From contig JABJIE010000026.1 in NCBI GenBank assembly GCA_018661505.1, forward strand, positions 92,358 to 156,357: a stretch of 64,000 nt of DNA. Direction: 5' to 3'. The notes beneath the pieces were generated by a model that searched no databases, was not told the DNA's origin, and worked only from the letters and a program-made list of their open reading frames with translations. Positions 16,531 through 25,364 of this stretch are shown in pieces (position 1 is the first letter of the stretch; every line of letters starts with the position of its first letter). Both the position numbers and the translations under genes were made by a program. The DNA comes from Lentimicrobiaceae bacterium (lineage in GTDB: Bacteria; Bacteroidota; Bacteroidia; Bacteroidales; F082).

Positions 16531-17130
16531 ATGAAGAAGACTATAATCCAGCTATCCTTATTTGTTGTAATTGTTGCTCTTGGGTACTTTGTTGTGGAAA
16601 GTATTATGGAGCCAGTGCGTTTCAACAAAGAGAAACAACAAAGAGAAAAAGTTGTTATTGAAAGACTCAAAGATATAAGGAGCTCTCAATTTATTTTTAA
16701 ACAACTTACAGGTGCTTATGCTCATAATTTTGATACTTTAATTGCATTTCTTAAAGTAGCTGAGATACCTGTGGTTAAAATTGTTGCTGATCCAAATGAT
16801 ACAACATTCACAATAACAATAAATGACACTGTTGGATATATAAAAGTATCTGATTCACTTTTTGGAAATCATCCTGGCTTTACATACACCCAATTTACAA
16901 CAATTCCATTTTCCAAGGGGGAGCTATTTGAAATGCAAGCTGATACGATTGAAAGAGGAGGCGTAGAAGTTCATGTTTTCGAAGCTAAAGCTCCATTTTC
17001 ATCATTCCTATTGGGAATGGATGAACAAACAATCATTAATCTTAATTCCAAGTACGAAGATATAGATAAATATCCTGGGCTCAAGGTAGGATCAATGGTT
17101 GAACCTTCAACAGACGGTAACTGGGAGTAG
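16531..17130 (+). CDS. membrane-anchored protein with pseudopilin-like N-terminus
   Basis: A 199-residue protein that I cannot name. Residues 5-25 form one membrane helix. A long amphipathic helix follows, with the pattern RLKDIRSSQFIFKQLTGAYAHNFDTLIAFLK, which resembles the region after the membrane helix of type II secretion/type IV pseudopilins (R-x2-I-R-x-A-Q-x-x-Y-x-x-x-G-x-Y). The rest is beta-rich with no known catalytic motif. There is no prepilin peptidase site before the helix, so it would be a simple anchored protein. It precedes the DUF3822-rsmD pair on the same strand. Confidence 0.65.
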   Translation: MKKTIIQLSLFVVIVALGYFVVESIMEPVRFNKEKQQREKVVIERLKDIRSSQFIFKQLTGAYAHNFDTLIAFLKVAEIPVVKIVADPNDTTFTITINDTVGYIKVSDSLFGNHPGFTYTQFTTIPFSKGELFEMQADTIERGGVEVHVFEAKAPFSSFLLGMDEQTIINLNSKYEDIDKYPGLKVGSMVEPSTDGNWE

Positions 17131-17222
17131 TAACCCACCATCATTATAAAAAAGCAAATTTTACAGCGTACTCCACGTTCATATGGTTTGTTTTTTTATT
17201 TTTGATTAAACATCCCGATTAA

Positions 17223-18092
17223 ATGGCTTTACAATTAAATCCATATTTTAGTTATTTCGATAAATCTTTCACGGAATCTCAAACTAGAAACTATATTCTA
17301 TTATTACAACTAAATGTACATGGTGTTGAATTGCTTATTTATAATCGGGAAAGAAATAAGTTCATCGGTGCTGAATGCTTTATCTTTTCAGAGATCGATA
17401 CTGTAAGTCAAATCCCGTCTTATCTTGGTAAAATTTTAAATTATCGTCCCTCATTTGCTTACCCTTACAACGAGGTTATTCTACTTTATCAAAGCAGGTA
17501 TTCAACACTAATACCAAAACCTCTTTTTAGTGAGAAAAACAAAAAGGAATACCTTGATTTTAATCAACCATATCAGGAAGACTGTAGAATAATTGTCGAC
17601 AACCTTAAAAATAATGATGCAGTAAATATTTACTATATCCCTCATTTGATAGCTGAAAAGACAAAAGAATTATGGCCCAATGCCAAAATATTACACTTTT
17701 CTACCGCTCTTATAGAAAGTTTATCAATAAGTTTCAAAAATAAGATCGAGCCAAAGCCATTATTTGTAAATATTCAGAACGACTGTTTTGATCTGGTTTA
17801 TTTTAAGGAAAATGTCCTTCATTATCATAACACATTCGAGTATAGAACCAAAGAAGATTTTATTTATTTCTTGCTCATTACGATTGATCAGTTAGGCCTA
17901 AATCCAGAAGATGTAAATGTGCATATCATGGGAAATATTGATAAAACTGATCATAAATATCGTATGCTCGTTCAGTACATTAAAAACTTTAGATTCATTG
18001 AACGCAATGATAATTTTCTTTATTCATACTCTTTAGATGAATTACAGTCTCATAAGCACTTTACCCTATTTAATGCATTGCAATGCGAATAG
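17223..18092 (+). CDS. DUF3822 family protein
   Basis: A 289-residue cytoplasmic protein matching DUF3822, a Bacteroidota family with an actin-like (ASKHA) fold that is usually encoded directly before rsmD. It has no signal peptide or membrane segment. It overlaps the rsmD start by 10 bases, indicating coupled translation. Function is undefined; the constant link to rsmD suggests a tie to ribosome biogenesis or simply shared expression. Confidence 0.8.
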   Translation: MALQLNPYFSYFDKSFTESQTRNYILLLQLNVHGVELLIYNRERNKFIGAECFIFSEIDTVSQIPSYLGKILNYRPSFAYPYNEVILLYQSRYSTLIPKPLFSEKNKKEYLDFNQPYQEDCRIIVDNLKNNDAVNIYYIPHLIAEKTKELWPNAKILHFSTALIESLSISFKNKIEPKPLFVNIQNDCFDLVYFKENVLHYHNTFEYRTKEDFIYFLLITIDQLGLNPEDVNVHIMGNIDKTDHKYRMLVQYIKNFRFIERNDNFLYSYSLDELQSHKHFTLFNALQCE

Positions 18093-18619
18093 TAAGTGGA
18101 AAATATAAACGACGGATTATTACTCCCCCAAAAAATCTACCAGTACGTCCAACAACTGATATGGCAAAGGAAAGTTTGTTCAATATTTTGAATAATTATA
18201 TTGATTTTTCAGGTCAAAATGTTCTTGACTTATTTTCAGGAACTGGCAATATTTCCTACGAGTTTATCTCACGTGGAGCAGCTTTAGTTACATCTGTTGA
18301 TAAGGATTTCGGTTGTATTAAATTCATAAAAGAAACAGCCGCTAAATTATCAATGGACAATCTCAAGCCTGTAAGGCAAGATGTTTTCAGATTTTTGAAT
18401 AATACAAAAAGTAAATATGATATCATATTTGCAGACCCTCCTTACAAACTTGAAAGTATAGGTGAGTTAGCAGATACTATTATTGAAAGAGGCCTGCTTA
18501 AAGAATCTGGATGGTTAATAATTGAACACCCCAAAGAAATTGATTTTTCCAACAACAAGTATTTTCATGAACATAGAAATTATGGCAGTGTAAATTTTAG
18601 TCTTTTCATTTTTAAGTAA
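18083..18619 (+). CDS. rsmD: 16S rRNA (guanine(966)-N(2))-methyltransferase
   Basis: Methylates G966 of 16S rRNA using S-adenosylmethionine. The 178-residue protein has the RsmD start MRIVSGKYKRR, RPTTDMAKESLFNIL, the SAM motif VLDLFSGTGNISYE and the catalytic motif IIFADPPY. Normal length. It overlaps the DUF3822 gene and is followed by a bidirectional terminator shared with ssb. Confidence 0.94.
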   Translation: MRIVSGKYKRRIITPPKNLPVRPTTDMAKESLFNILNNYIDFSGQNVLDLFSGTGNISYEFISRGAALVTSVDKDFGCIKFIKETAAKLSMDNLKPVRQDVFRFLNNTKSKYDIIFADPPYKLESIGELADTIIERGLLKESGWLIIEHPKEIDFSNNKYFHEHRNYGSVNFSLFIFK

Positions 18620-18656
18620 CCCTCTTTTATTTATAAAAATAATTTAAGTATATAAA

Positions 18657-18693
18657 TAAAAAAAGGCCACTGGAACCAACCAGTGACCTTTTT
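18657..18693. terminator. bidirectional terminator between rsmD and ssb
   Basis: A stem with arms AAAAGG-C-CACTGG (18661-18673) and CCAGTG-A-CCTTTT (18680-18692), flanked by A-run and T-run, has one C/A mismatch and a 6-base loop. It lies between convergent genes and can serve both. Confidence 0.85.
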
Positions 18694-18707
18694 AATGATT
18701 CCGTAAT

Positions 18708-19046
18708 CTACTTTTTGTTCCCTAGCATTAATATCTCAGTTGCAATAATTTCCGTCATATAATGCGTCTTTCCTTCCTTGTCTTCCCATGAATTGTATGA
18801 AAGTTTACCGCCAATTGCAATTTCATTACCTCTTTTAAGATATTTTTCGGCAACCTCCGCAGTTTTGCCAAATGTTACAATATTATGCCATTGGGTAGAT
18901 TCCTGACGATCACCATTCTTATCTCTAAAGTAATCATTGGTTGCAAGTGAAAATTTTGCGAGCAACCTATCTTCTCCAATTGTTTTTGTTTCAGGGTCAA
19001 TACCCAAACGTCCGATTAATTGTACTGAATTTCTTAATGTTGTCAT
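18708..19046 (-). CDS. ssb: single-stranded DNA-binding protein, short form
   Basis: Binds and protects single-stranded DNA. The 112 residues cover one OB fold: NSVQLIGRLGIDPE, FSLATNDYF, WHNIVTFGKTAEVAEKYLKRG and GKLSYNSWEDKEGKTHYMTEI. The protein stops right after the fold with MLGNKK. It lacks the flexible linker and acidic DDDIPF-type tip through which typical SSB proteins recruit RecQ, PriA and other partners. It may be a second SSB beside a full-length one elsewhere in the genome. Confidence 0.93.
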   Translation of the reverse strand: MTTLRNSVQLIGRLGIDPETKTIGEDRLLAKFSLATNDYFRDKNGDRQESTQWHNIVTFGKTAEVAEKYLKRGNEIAIGGKLSYNSWEDKEGKTHYMTEIIATEILMLGNKK

Positions 19047-19094
19047 TGTAGTAATTTTTAGTTAATATTAAATTATTTTAAAACGAATATGTGG

Positions 19095-19102
19095 CAAACC
19101 TA
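19095..19102 (-). promoter_or_regulatory. -7 element before ssb
   Basis: TAGGTTTG on the minus strand fits TAnnTTTG and lies about 50 bases upstream of the ssb start. No TTG partner at the usual distance. Confidence 0.35.
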
Positions 19103-19255
19103 CAATTGAAAGTTTAACTAAGTCGTACATTAATTATTTACATTCGTATAAATACGCTTCCAAACGTTTATAAATGTATATCATACTGATATCTTGCGTT
19201 TTAAGTTGCGCAAGATCGCTATGGTAAATTTACAATTTTACACACCAAAATTAAA

Positions 19256-19263
19256 TATCTTTG
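19256..19263 (+). promoter_or_regulatory. -7 element before the deacetylase-LolA triplet
   Basis: TATCTTTG fits TAnnTTTG and lies 45 bases ahead of the deacetylase start. The -33 element is not clear. Confidence 0.4.
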
Positions 19264-19307
19264 TGCGTTATGAGTTGCACATAATATAAATCTTAGATTA
19301 TAGAGCA

Positions 19308-20075
19308 TTGAAATCCAAAGTAAATATTGTCACTTTTATTACCATTACATTTTTATTAATAGGATGGTTTTTAAATCTGACATCAATTTATTTACTGTTT
19401 ACAATTTTGATCTTTTATGCCATTATTAATATTATGGGTTCCATAAAAATTGGATGGAATTACTTCTTGTATTCACACTGTAAAGGCGAATCCAATATAA
19501 AAGAAATTGCATTAACATTTGACGATGGACCCCATCCTTCCATTACACCTAATTTGCTTAAACTATTGGCAAAATACAACGTTAAGGCTACTTTTTTTTG
19601 TGTGGGTAAGAATGTGGAATCTTATCCTGAAATTGCCAGATCAATAATAAATAATAATCATATTATAGGTAATCACTCATATTTTCATTCTTACTATTTT
19701 GATCTACTTTCTTCCTATCAAATGAAAAAAGAAATCACTCACACAAATGATATTATTTATAAAAATTGTAGGATAAAACCCAAACTATTTAGACCTCCTT
19801 ATGGTGTTACCAATCCCATGTTAAAAAAAGCAATTAAAAAATCGGGACTTACATCCATAGGATGGAGTTTACGGTCTTTTGATACATATAAAGCTACAGA
19901 GGTAGTAAAGAAAAGACTTAAGAAAAATACTAAACCGGGCGATATAGTTCTTTTACATGATACAGTTGATGATGCCGTAGTTATTGTTGAGGATTATTTA
20001 ATATGGTTAAAAGAGGCAGGTTATAAAGTTGTAAGTTTGGATCGGTTATTGAAAATTAAATCATATGAAGATTAG
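19308..20075 (+). CDS. polysaccharide deacetylase (NodB/CE4 family), membrane-anchored
   Basis: A 255-residue protein with two N-terminal hydrophobic segments (about 7-25 and 27-45) and then a complete NodB homology domain. The metal-binding motif TFDDGPHPS, NHSYFH (the two zinc histidines), RPPYGVTNP and the catalytic-base motif LLHD are all present, so it should be active on an N-acetylated or acylated sugar in the periplasm. The start codon read is TTG. It overlaps the LolA-like gene by 11 bases, so the two are coupled. Close relatives occur beside LolA in Bacteroidota aryl-polyene/flexirubin clusters, but no such cluster is present here. Confidence 0.88.
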   Translation: MKSKVNIVTFITITFLLIGWFLNLTSIYLLFTILIFYAIINIMGSIKIGWNYFLYSHCKGESNIKEIALTFDDGPHPSITPNLLKLLAKYNVKATFFCVGKNVESYPEIARSIINNNHIIGNHSYFHSYYFDLLSSYQMKKEITHTNDIIYKNCRIKPKLFRPPYGVTNPMLKKAIKKSGLTSIGWSLRSFDTYKATEVVKKRLKKNTKPGDIVLLHDTVDDAVVIVEDYLIWLKEAGYKVVSLDRLLKIKSYED

Positions 20076-20712
20076 ATTATTTCTATTATACATTTTAATT
20101 TGCGGGTTTTTGGGGGTTACACTGGGACAACAACTCGAATTTGTTGAAGTCGCCGATACCATAATGCTAAAACAAAAATTAGAAGCGAGTTCAGAGTTTA
20201 CAAATTCCATTAGCAGCAAGTTCAAACAGGAAAAGCATTTATGGATGTTAAAGGAAACAATTATTAGCTCGGGTGAATTCCTTTTCAAAAAACCGAACAG
20301 TATTAAGTGGCAATATAATTCACCAATTTTGTATACAATATCTATTCATGACAACAAATTCACAATTGACAATAGTGGAAATGTTAAAACTTATGATATC
20401 CAATCAAACCCCCTTTTCAAGGAAATAAATAATATAATAGCTACGGCAATAAGAGGTGATTTCATAAACAATCCCAATTTTGACTCAAGGTTTCTCAGCA
20501 ATGATGTGCAATTTTTAGCAATTCTAATCCCCGTAAATAAAAATGTAAAATCTATGCTTAATATAATCGAAATATATCTGAATAAATCTACTTTACAGGT
20601 TGATAAAGTTATTTTTAGAGAAGCACAGGATGATTATACAGTAATCTCTTTTGAGGATAAAAGAATCAATGAAAATATACCTAATAGTGATTTCATACTA
20701 AGTAACCCATAA
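20065..20712 (+). CDS. LolA-like periplasmic lipoprotein carrier
   Basis: A 215-residue exported protein with a signal peptide ending near GVTLGQ (residues 1-21). The body matches the LolA/OutL fold: FTNSISSKFKQEKHL, then SGEFLFKKPNSIKWQY, the hallmark 'G-x-F-x-x-K-P-x-x-x-x-W-x-Y' of LolA proteins. It probably carries a lipid or lipid-linked molecule across the periplasm. It overlaps the deacetylase gene upstream and lies 14 bases before a lipoprotein gene. It may be a specialised paralogue rather than the housekeeping LolA. Confidence 0.82.
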   Translation: MKIRLFLLYILICGFLGVTLGQQLEFVEVADTIMLKQKLEASSEFTNSISSKFKQEKHLWMLKETIISSGEFLFKKPNSIKWQYNSPILYTISIHDNKFTIDNSGNVKTYDIQSNPLFKEINNIIATAIRGDFINNPNFDSRFLSNDVQFLAILIPVNKNVKSMLNIIEIYLNKSTLQVDKVIFREAQDDYTVISFEDKRINENIPNSDFILSNP

Positions 20713-20726
20713 TCATGAATAGATAA

Positions 20727-21329
20727 ATGAAATATTTTGTAATTATATCTTTTCTATTCTTTACCACATCATGTGCAAATAAAAGCTTTGGTCCTAATTT
20801 AAACGATAATTCAAACAATGGCAAAGCCATTATTTTTAATGATTCATTCAACAAGGCAATATATCAAACCGAATTAAAAATTTATGGTTACAATATTACA
20901 GGCATTACATTAATCAAAAAAACCAATCATTCATTTAGATTTGTTACAATATCTGAGTTGGGAATAAAATATTTTGATTTCGAAATTTTCTTAGATAAAG
21001 GGATAAATCCAATTATTCATTACGCTATTGAGCAGATGAATAATAAACTTCTCATTAAAAAAATAATTAATGATATTGCCCCTCTTTTCCAACTTCAAAA
21101 AGGGAAATCCAGAATTAAAAAAACAGGAGATACGGAAATAATTGCTTTTGGAAATACTTATTATAATTACACCTCCGAATATGGGGTGTCTGAAATAGCA
21201 AAAACAAATTTAATGGGGAAAATAAATTGCTTAATAAAAATAAGTTACGGGGAAAATAAAATCCCAGAATCAATAATAATCGATCATGATAAAGTGAATA
21301 TTAAACTGAGTTTAATACCCAATGGTTAA
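20727..21329 (+). CDS. lipoprotein linked to LolA-like gene
   Basis: A 200-residue protein with a signal peptide ending at the lipobox FTTSCANKS (cysteine near residue 16). The rest is beta-rich without motifs I recognise. Its position directly after the LolA-like carrier suggests it is a partner or outer-membrane acceptor, analogous to LolB-like proteins; this is inference. It converges on and overlaps the aldo/keto reductase gene by 4 bases. Confidence 0.7.
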   Translation: MKYFVIISFLFFTTSCANKSFGPNLNDNSNNGKAIIFNDSFNKAIYQTELKIYGYNITGITLIKKTNHSFRFVTISELGIKYFDFEIFLDKGINPIIHYAIEQMNNKLLIKKIINDIAPLFQLQKGKSRIKKTGDTEIIAFGNTYYNYTSEYGVSEIAKTNLMGKINCLIKISYGENKIPESIIIDHDKVNIKLSLIPNG

Positions 21330-22228
21330 TCTAACTCTTTTCCTTTTGAAGCATTATAAATACGGAACCATTGTTCATCTGTTATTTTCAATATTTCAGC
21401 TTCACAAATAATTTTTAGCCGGTCTATTTTACCGGTTCCGATTATGGGTAATATATTGGCCGGATGTTTCAAAAGCCATGCAATTAGCACCTTGGCAATG
21501 GAATGTTCATCCAACTCCTTTGCTATATCTGAAGTTACATTTAAAATTCTCTTGTCTTTTTCTGTCTCGGGGTTAAAAATTTCACCTCTTACCAATGGTG
21601 ACCATGCCATTGGAGAAATATTTGATTTAAGAAAGTAGTCCATATTACCATTATCAAAGTGCTCAAGATAACTTGCTGATATTTCAACCTGATTTGTTAC
21701 AAGCTTATGGTTCAAATGCGAATCCAAAGTATCAAACTGCTCTTTACTAAAATTTGACACCCCAAAGTTTAAGACCTTTCCTGATTGTTTCAGATCATCA
21801 AATGCTCGTGCTACTTCCTCTGGATTTAATAAAGGTGATGGTCTATGAAGTAACAAAAGGTCTAAGTAATCTGTGTGAAAGTTTGATAGGGATTTTTCAG
21901 CTGAATTTATAATGTGGTTATAGCTTAGATCATATGTTTTTATTTTTCGATCTGGGAATTTATTGGATAATAATTTTAATCCACATTTGGTAATAATTTT
22001 AATTTCTTTGCGTAAATACAGTTCTTGGTTAATGGCCTCACCAAATAATTTTTCACATGAATAATTGCCATATATATCAGCATTATCAAATGAGTTTATG
22101 CCAATTTCAATGGCTTGATGTGTATATTTTAATATCTCCTTAACAGATAGCTTCCAGTCAGCTAATCTCCAATGCCCAAGAACAATTCGTGATAACCTAA
22201 GGTTATCTCCAACCAAGATATTTTCCAT
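21326..22228 (-). CDS. aldo/keto reductase (YdhF-like)
   Basis: A 300-residue NADPH-dependent oxidoreductase with a TIM-barrel AKR pattern. The catalytic aspartate and tyrosine are in SFDNADIYGNY, the lysine in IITKCGL and the histidine in LLLLHRPSPL. LLKHPANILPIIGTGKIDRL carries the cofactor-binding end. The closest remembered group is E. coli YdhF. The substrate cannot be predicted. A 7-base inverted repeat sits 5 bases upstream of the start codon. Confidence 0.9.
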   Translation of the reverse strand: MENILVGDNLRLSRIVLGHWRLADWKLSVKEILKYTHQAIEIGINSFDNADIYGNYSCEKLFGEAINQELYLRKEIKIITKCGLKLLSNKFPDRKIKTYDLSYNHIINSAEKSLSNFHTDYLDLLLLHRPSPLLNPEEVARAFDDLKQSGKVLNFGVSNFSKEQFDTLDSHLNHKLVTNQVEISASYLEHFDNGNMDYFLKSNISPMAWSPLVRGEIFNPETEKDKRILNVTSDIAKELDEHSIAKVLIAWLLKHPANILPIIGTGKIDRLKIICEAEILKITDEQWFRIYNASKGKELD

Positions 22229-22232
22229 TTAC

Positions 22233-22255
22233 TGCATAGTATTTATTCCTATGCA
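22233..22255. repeat. inverted repeat upstream of aldo/keto reductase
   Basis: Arms TGCATAG (22233-22239) and CTATGCA (22249-22255) with a 9-base spacer lie just upstream of the reductase start codon. It could be an operator or an mRNA hairpin. Weak evidence. Confidence 0.35.
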
Positions 22256-22368
22256 ATAATAATCTATTTTAACATAGATTTACATCCAAATATGCATCAT
22301 AATCAAACCATTATAACGATAATTAAATCATTGAAATCGATATCATATGTATGAATAGAAAAAGCCCT

Positions 22369-22376
22369 TAAATTTG
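22369..22376 (+). promoter_or_regulatory. -7 element before the CotH gene
   Basis: TAAATTTG fits TAnnTTTG. If used, transcription would begin near 22383, which argues against a start codon at 22381 and for the ATG codons at 22429/22435. Confidence 0.4.
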
Positions 22377-22434
22377 AGAATTGAAGAATTATCAGATAAT
22401 ACTAGATTCAGTAATACAAAATTATGAAATGGAG

Positions 22435-24687
22435 ATGAAAAATACTACGATATTAATATTGCTGTTAATGATTATGATTACAGGTGTTAGTCAGCCTAAT
22501 AGCCCTGAAAATGGACAGCTTTACAAGGATGATATCTTACCAGTAATATATATTTCAATTGATCCCGATACTCTTGAATGGCTTTACCAACAAGAGAATT
22601 TGGAAAGTAATATTGAATTCTCTGCTAGATTTATTTTTGATAATGGAGAAATAATAGACACTATAGATCCCGTTGGTTTCAGGTTAAGAGGCAACACATC
22701 CAGATACTCACAAAAAAAATCATTTAAAGTATCATTCAACCGGTTTACATCAGGAAGAAAATACTATGGAGTTGAAAAGCTTAATCTAAACGGAGAGCAT
22801 AATGATCCAAGTGTGATGAGATCAAAGGTTTGTTGGGATATACTGAGAAAAATGAATGTCCCAGCTCCTAGATCAAATCATGTCAAAGTATATATAAATG
22901 ATAACTATTATGGGCTTTATATAAGTGTTGAGCACATTGATGAAGAGTTTATTAAATCTAGATTCGGATATGATGATGGCAACCTTTATAAATGTCTATG
23001 GCCAGCAGATTTGAATTATTTGGGCGATAACCCCAATCTATATAAGTTCGAAAATGGAAATAGAAGAGCCTATGCCCTCAAAACAAATAAAGAGGCTGAT
23101 GATTATACCGGTTTTGCAAATTTTATCAATATTTTGAATAATTCTCCTAGCTCATCATTTGCCTGTGATTTGGGAGATGTATTTAATATTTATGATTATT
23201 TAAAGGTAATTTCTGCTGATATTTTATTTGGAAACTGGGATGGATATATTTACAATAAAAATAATTTCTATTTGTACCATAATTCATCCAGTGGAAAAAT
23301 GGAATTTATTCCATACGACCTTGACAACACACTTGGCATTGATTGGATTGGTCGAGATTGGGCAACCAGGAATATCTATGATTGGCAGCAACATGGTGAC
23401 AATTACAGGCCTCTTTATCAAAGGATAATTGCTGATGAAGATCTAAAAAATCAGTACTCATATTTTATGAATAAACTGGTTTATGAAACTCTTAATTTGG
23501 ACTCTTTGATTTCATCGGTCAGTCAAAGACGTGACATGATAGCATCATCAGTAGAAGATGATCCATATTACCCACTTGATTATGGATATACCCTATCAGA
23601 TTTTTATGATTCATTTTACCAGGGACTTGGCGGTCACGTTGATTATGGTTTATTTCCATATCTCCAAACTCGTATAAGTTCAATTAAGTCACAATTGGAG
23701 AGCACATCAATGAATCCTGTAATCAAATACATAAATAACAATAGACTCAGCAACTCGGTGGTAACAATAAGAGCCATGGTAATTGTCCAGGAGCAGCCAG
23801 CATCTGTTTCCGTTGAATATGAAATTGATGGAATAGGATTTACAAGTGAAATGATGTATGATGATGGTCAACATTATGATGATTTACCAAATGATAATAT
23901 TTACGGTTGTATTATTACTGATATCCCTGATAATTCATTCGTAAAATATCAGATAAAGGTTTCTGATAATGCAGGAAAAGTTAGTCTGTTGCCGTGTGAA
24001 CCAATTCTTATTCCAGCTGCTGGTGGAGATGATGCTGTTTTATTTATCAACGAATTTATGGCTTCAAACGAAACCACAATTAAAGATGAGCATGGTGATT
24101 ATAATGATTGGATTGAAATTTATAATCCTGAAGATTTTTCAGTTTGGTTAGGTGATAAATATTTAACTGATAATATTACTGTTCCCGATAAGTGGCAATT
24201 ACCAGATAAATATATCGCCCCATCAGAATTTATAATAATTTGGGCAGATGATGATACTGATCAAGGAGAATTTCATGCAAACTTCAAGCTAAGCAAGAAT
24301 GGCGAAGAGATAGGGCTGTTTAAAACAGGTGGTGTTGAAGTTGATAACATATCCTATGGCTCTCAAACAACGGATGTATCATTTGGAAGAGTAATGGATG
24401 GCAATCCTGTATGGATATCTTTTCAAAATCCAACCCCAGGAGCAAGTAATCAAACATCTAGTCTGGAATATCGTGAACATCAAAACAACTTTACAATATA
24501 CCCAAATCCAGCATCAGGAAATATTTTACGAATATCAAAATTCATAAATTTTAGTGTCTATAATATATATGGCCAAATAGTTGATGAGGGCAATAATTGT
24601 GACTTTATTAACATAGCATCCTATAATAAAGGTGTTTATGTAGTCGTTTCAAATAGTGGAATAAGGAAAAAGTTAATAATTAACTAA
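22435..24687 (+). CDS. secreted CotH-kinase family protein with lamin-tail and T9SS sorting domains
   Basis: About 750 residues, in four parts. A signal peptide (hydrophobic LILLLMIMITGVSQ) comes first. Next is a CotH protein-kinase-like domain (about 30-420) with FRLRGNTSRYSQKKSFKVSF, HVKVYINDNYYGLYISVEHID and the metal-binding IPYDLDNTLGIDW. Then comes a beta-sandwich linker and a lamin-tail domain beginning LFINEFMASNET (about 535-670). The last part is a T9SS sorting domain, IYPNPASGNILRI to the end. CotH domains phosphorylate secreted proteins in spore formers; here it would act at the cell surface on unknown targets. ATG at 22429 is an equally possible start. msrB begins 5 bases after the stop. 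Confidence 0.87.
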   Translation: MKNTTILILLLMIMITGVSQPNSPENGQLYKDDILPVIYISIDPDTLEWLYQQENLESNIEFSARFIFDNGEIIDTIDPVGFRLRGNTSRYSQKKSFKVSFNRFTSGRKYYGVEKLNLNGEHNDPSVMRSKVCWDILRKMNVPAPRSNHVKVYINDNYYGLYISVEHIDEEFIKSRFGYDDGNLYKCLWPADLNYLGDNPNLYKFENGNRRAYALKTNKEADDYTGFANFINILNNSPSSSFACDLGDVFNIYDYLKVISADILFGNWDGYIYNKNNFYLYHNSSSGKMEFIPYDLDNTLGIDWIGRDWATRNIYDWQQHGDNYRPLYQRIIADEDLKNQYSYFMNKLVYETLNLDSLISSVSQRRDMIASSVEDDPYYPLDYGYTLSDFYDSFYQGLGGHVDYGLFPYLQTRISSIKSQLESTSMNPVIKYINNNRLSNSVVTIRAMVIVQEQPASVSVEYEIDGIGFTSEMMYDDGQHYDDLPNDNIYGCIITDIPDNSFVKYQIKVSDNAGKVSLLPCEPILIPAAGGDDAVLFINEFMASNETTIKDEHGDYNDWIEIYNPEDFSVWLGDKYLTDNITVPDKWQLPDKYIAPSEFIIIWADDDTDQGEFHANFKLSKNGEEIGLFKTGGVEVDNISYGSQTTDVSFGRVMDGNPVWISFQNPTPGASNQTSSLEYREHQNNFTIYPNPASGNILRISKFINFSVYNIYGQIVDEGNNCDFINIASYNKGVYVVVSNSGIRKKLIIN

Positions 24688-24692
24688 ATGCT

Positions 24693-25166
24693 ATGAAATC
24701 ACATAACCTATTAATTATTGCATTATTAACTGCATTTACCTTTAACGTAACAGCACAAACCAACGAATCAAATATGAAGACCAAAGTTAACAAAACAGAA
24801 GATGAATGGGTTGAAGAGCTTGGCGAAGAAAAATTTTACATCCTTCGTGAATGCGGAACAGAACCACCATTTACTGGAAAATATTACAAGCATGATGAAA
24901 AAGGATCATATAACTGTGCTGGATGCGGTGCTATGCTATTTTCATCAACCTCTAAATATGATAGTGGGTCAGGTTGGCCAAGTTTTTATGAATCCATAGA
25001 CAAAACAGCAATAAAGGAAATTGAAGATAATAGTCTTGGCATGAGTAGGGTCGAAATTAAATGTGCATCATGTGACGGTCACCTTGGTCATGTTTTTCCT
25101 GATGGTCCAGCGCCAACGGGTATGAGATATTGTGTTAATTCTGCTTCCTTGGATTTTAAGAAATAA
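24693..25166 (+). CDS. msrB: exported peptide-methionine (R)-S-oxide reductase
   Basis: Reduces methionine-R-sulfoxide in oxidised proteins. The 157 residues start with a signal peptide ending at NVTAQT (near residue 22), so it acts in the envelope. The MsrB domain has the two zinc CxxC pairs (CAGCG and CASCD), SGSGWPSFYE, HLGHVFPDGP and the catalytic cysteine in RYCVNSASL. It lies 5 bases after the CotH gene and is probably co-transcribed with it. Confidence 0.94.
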   Translation: MKSHNLLIIALLTAFTFNVTAQTNESNMKTKVNKTEDEWVEELGEEKFYILRECGTEPPFTGKYYKHDEKGSYNCAGCGAMLFSSTSKYDSGSGWPSFYESIDKTAIKEIEDNSLGMSRVEIKCASCDGHLGHVFPDGPAPTGMRYCVNSASLDFKK

Positions 25167-25197
25167 ACCACATTTTACTATAGTTTAGTTGTGGTTT
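25165..25197 (+). terminator. hairpin after msrB, possible terminator
   Basis: Arms AAACCACA (25165-25172) and TGTGGTTT (25190-25197) pair perfectly around a 17-base loop, directly at the msrB stop codon. There is no strong T-run, so termination is uncertain. Confidence 0.45.
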
Positions 25198-25364
25198 AAT
25201 CTAAGTTTCAAATTCCGTCGAAAGATAAAAATCCTCTATTTAACTCTCCAATAATACTTTTTCTCCACTCACCGATTATCTTCCATCATTCGCCTAATTA
25301 ATGTTTATGTGAGCATATTATGAACATATTTTTGCTCAATAAATATAAACTTAAAACTAGGAAA

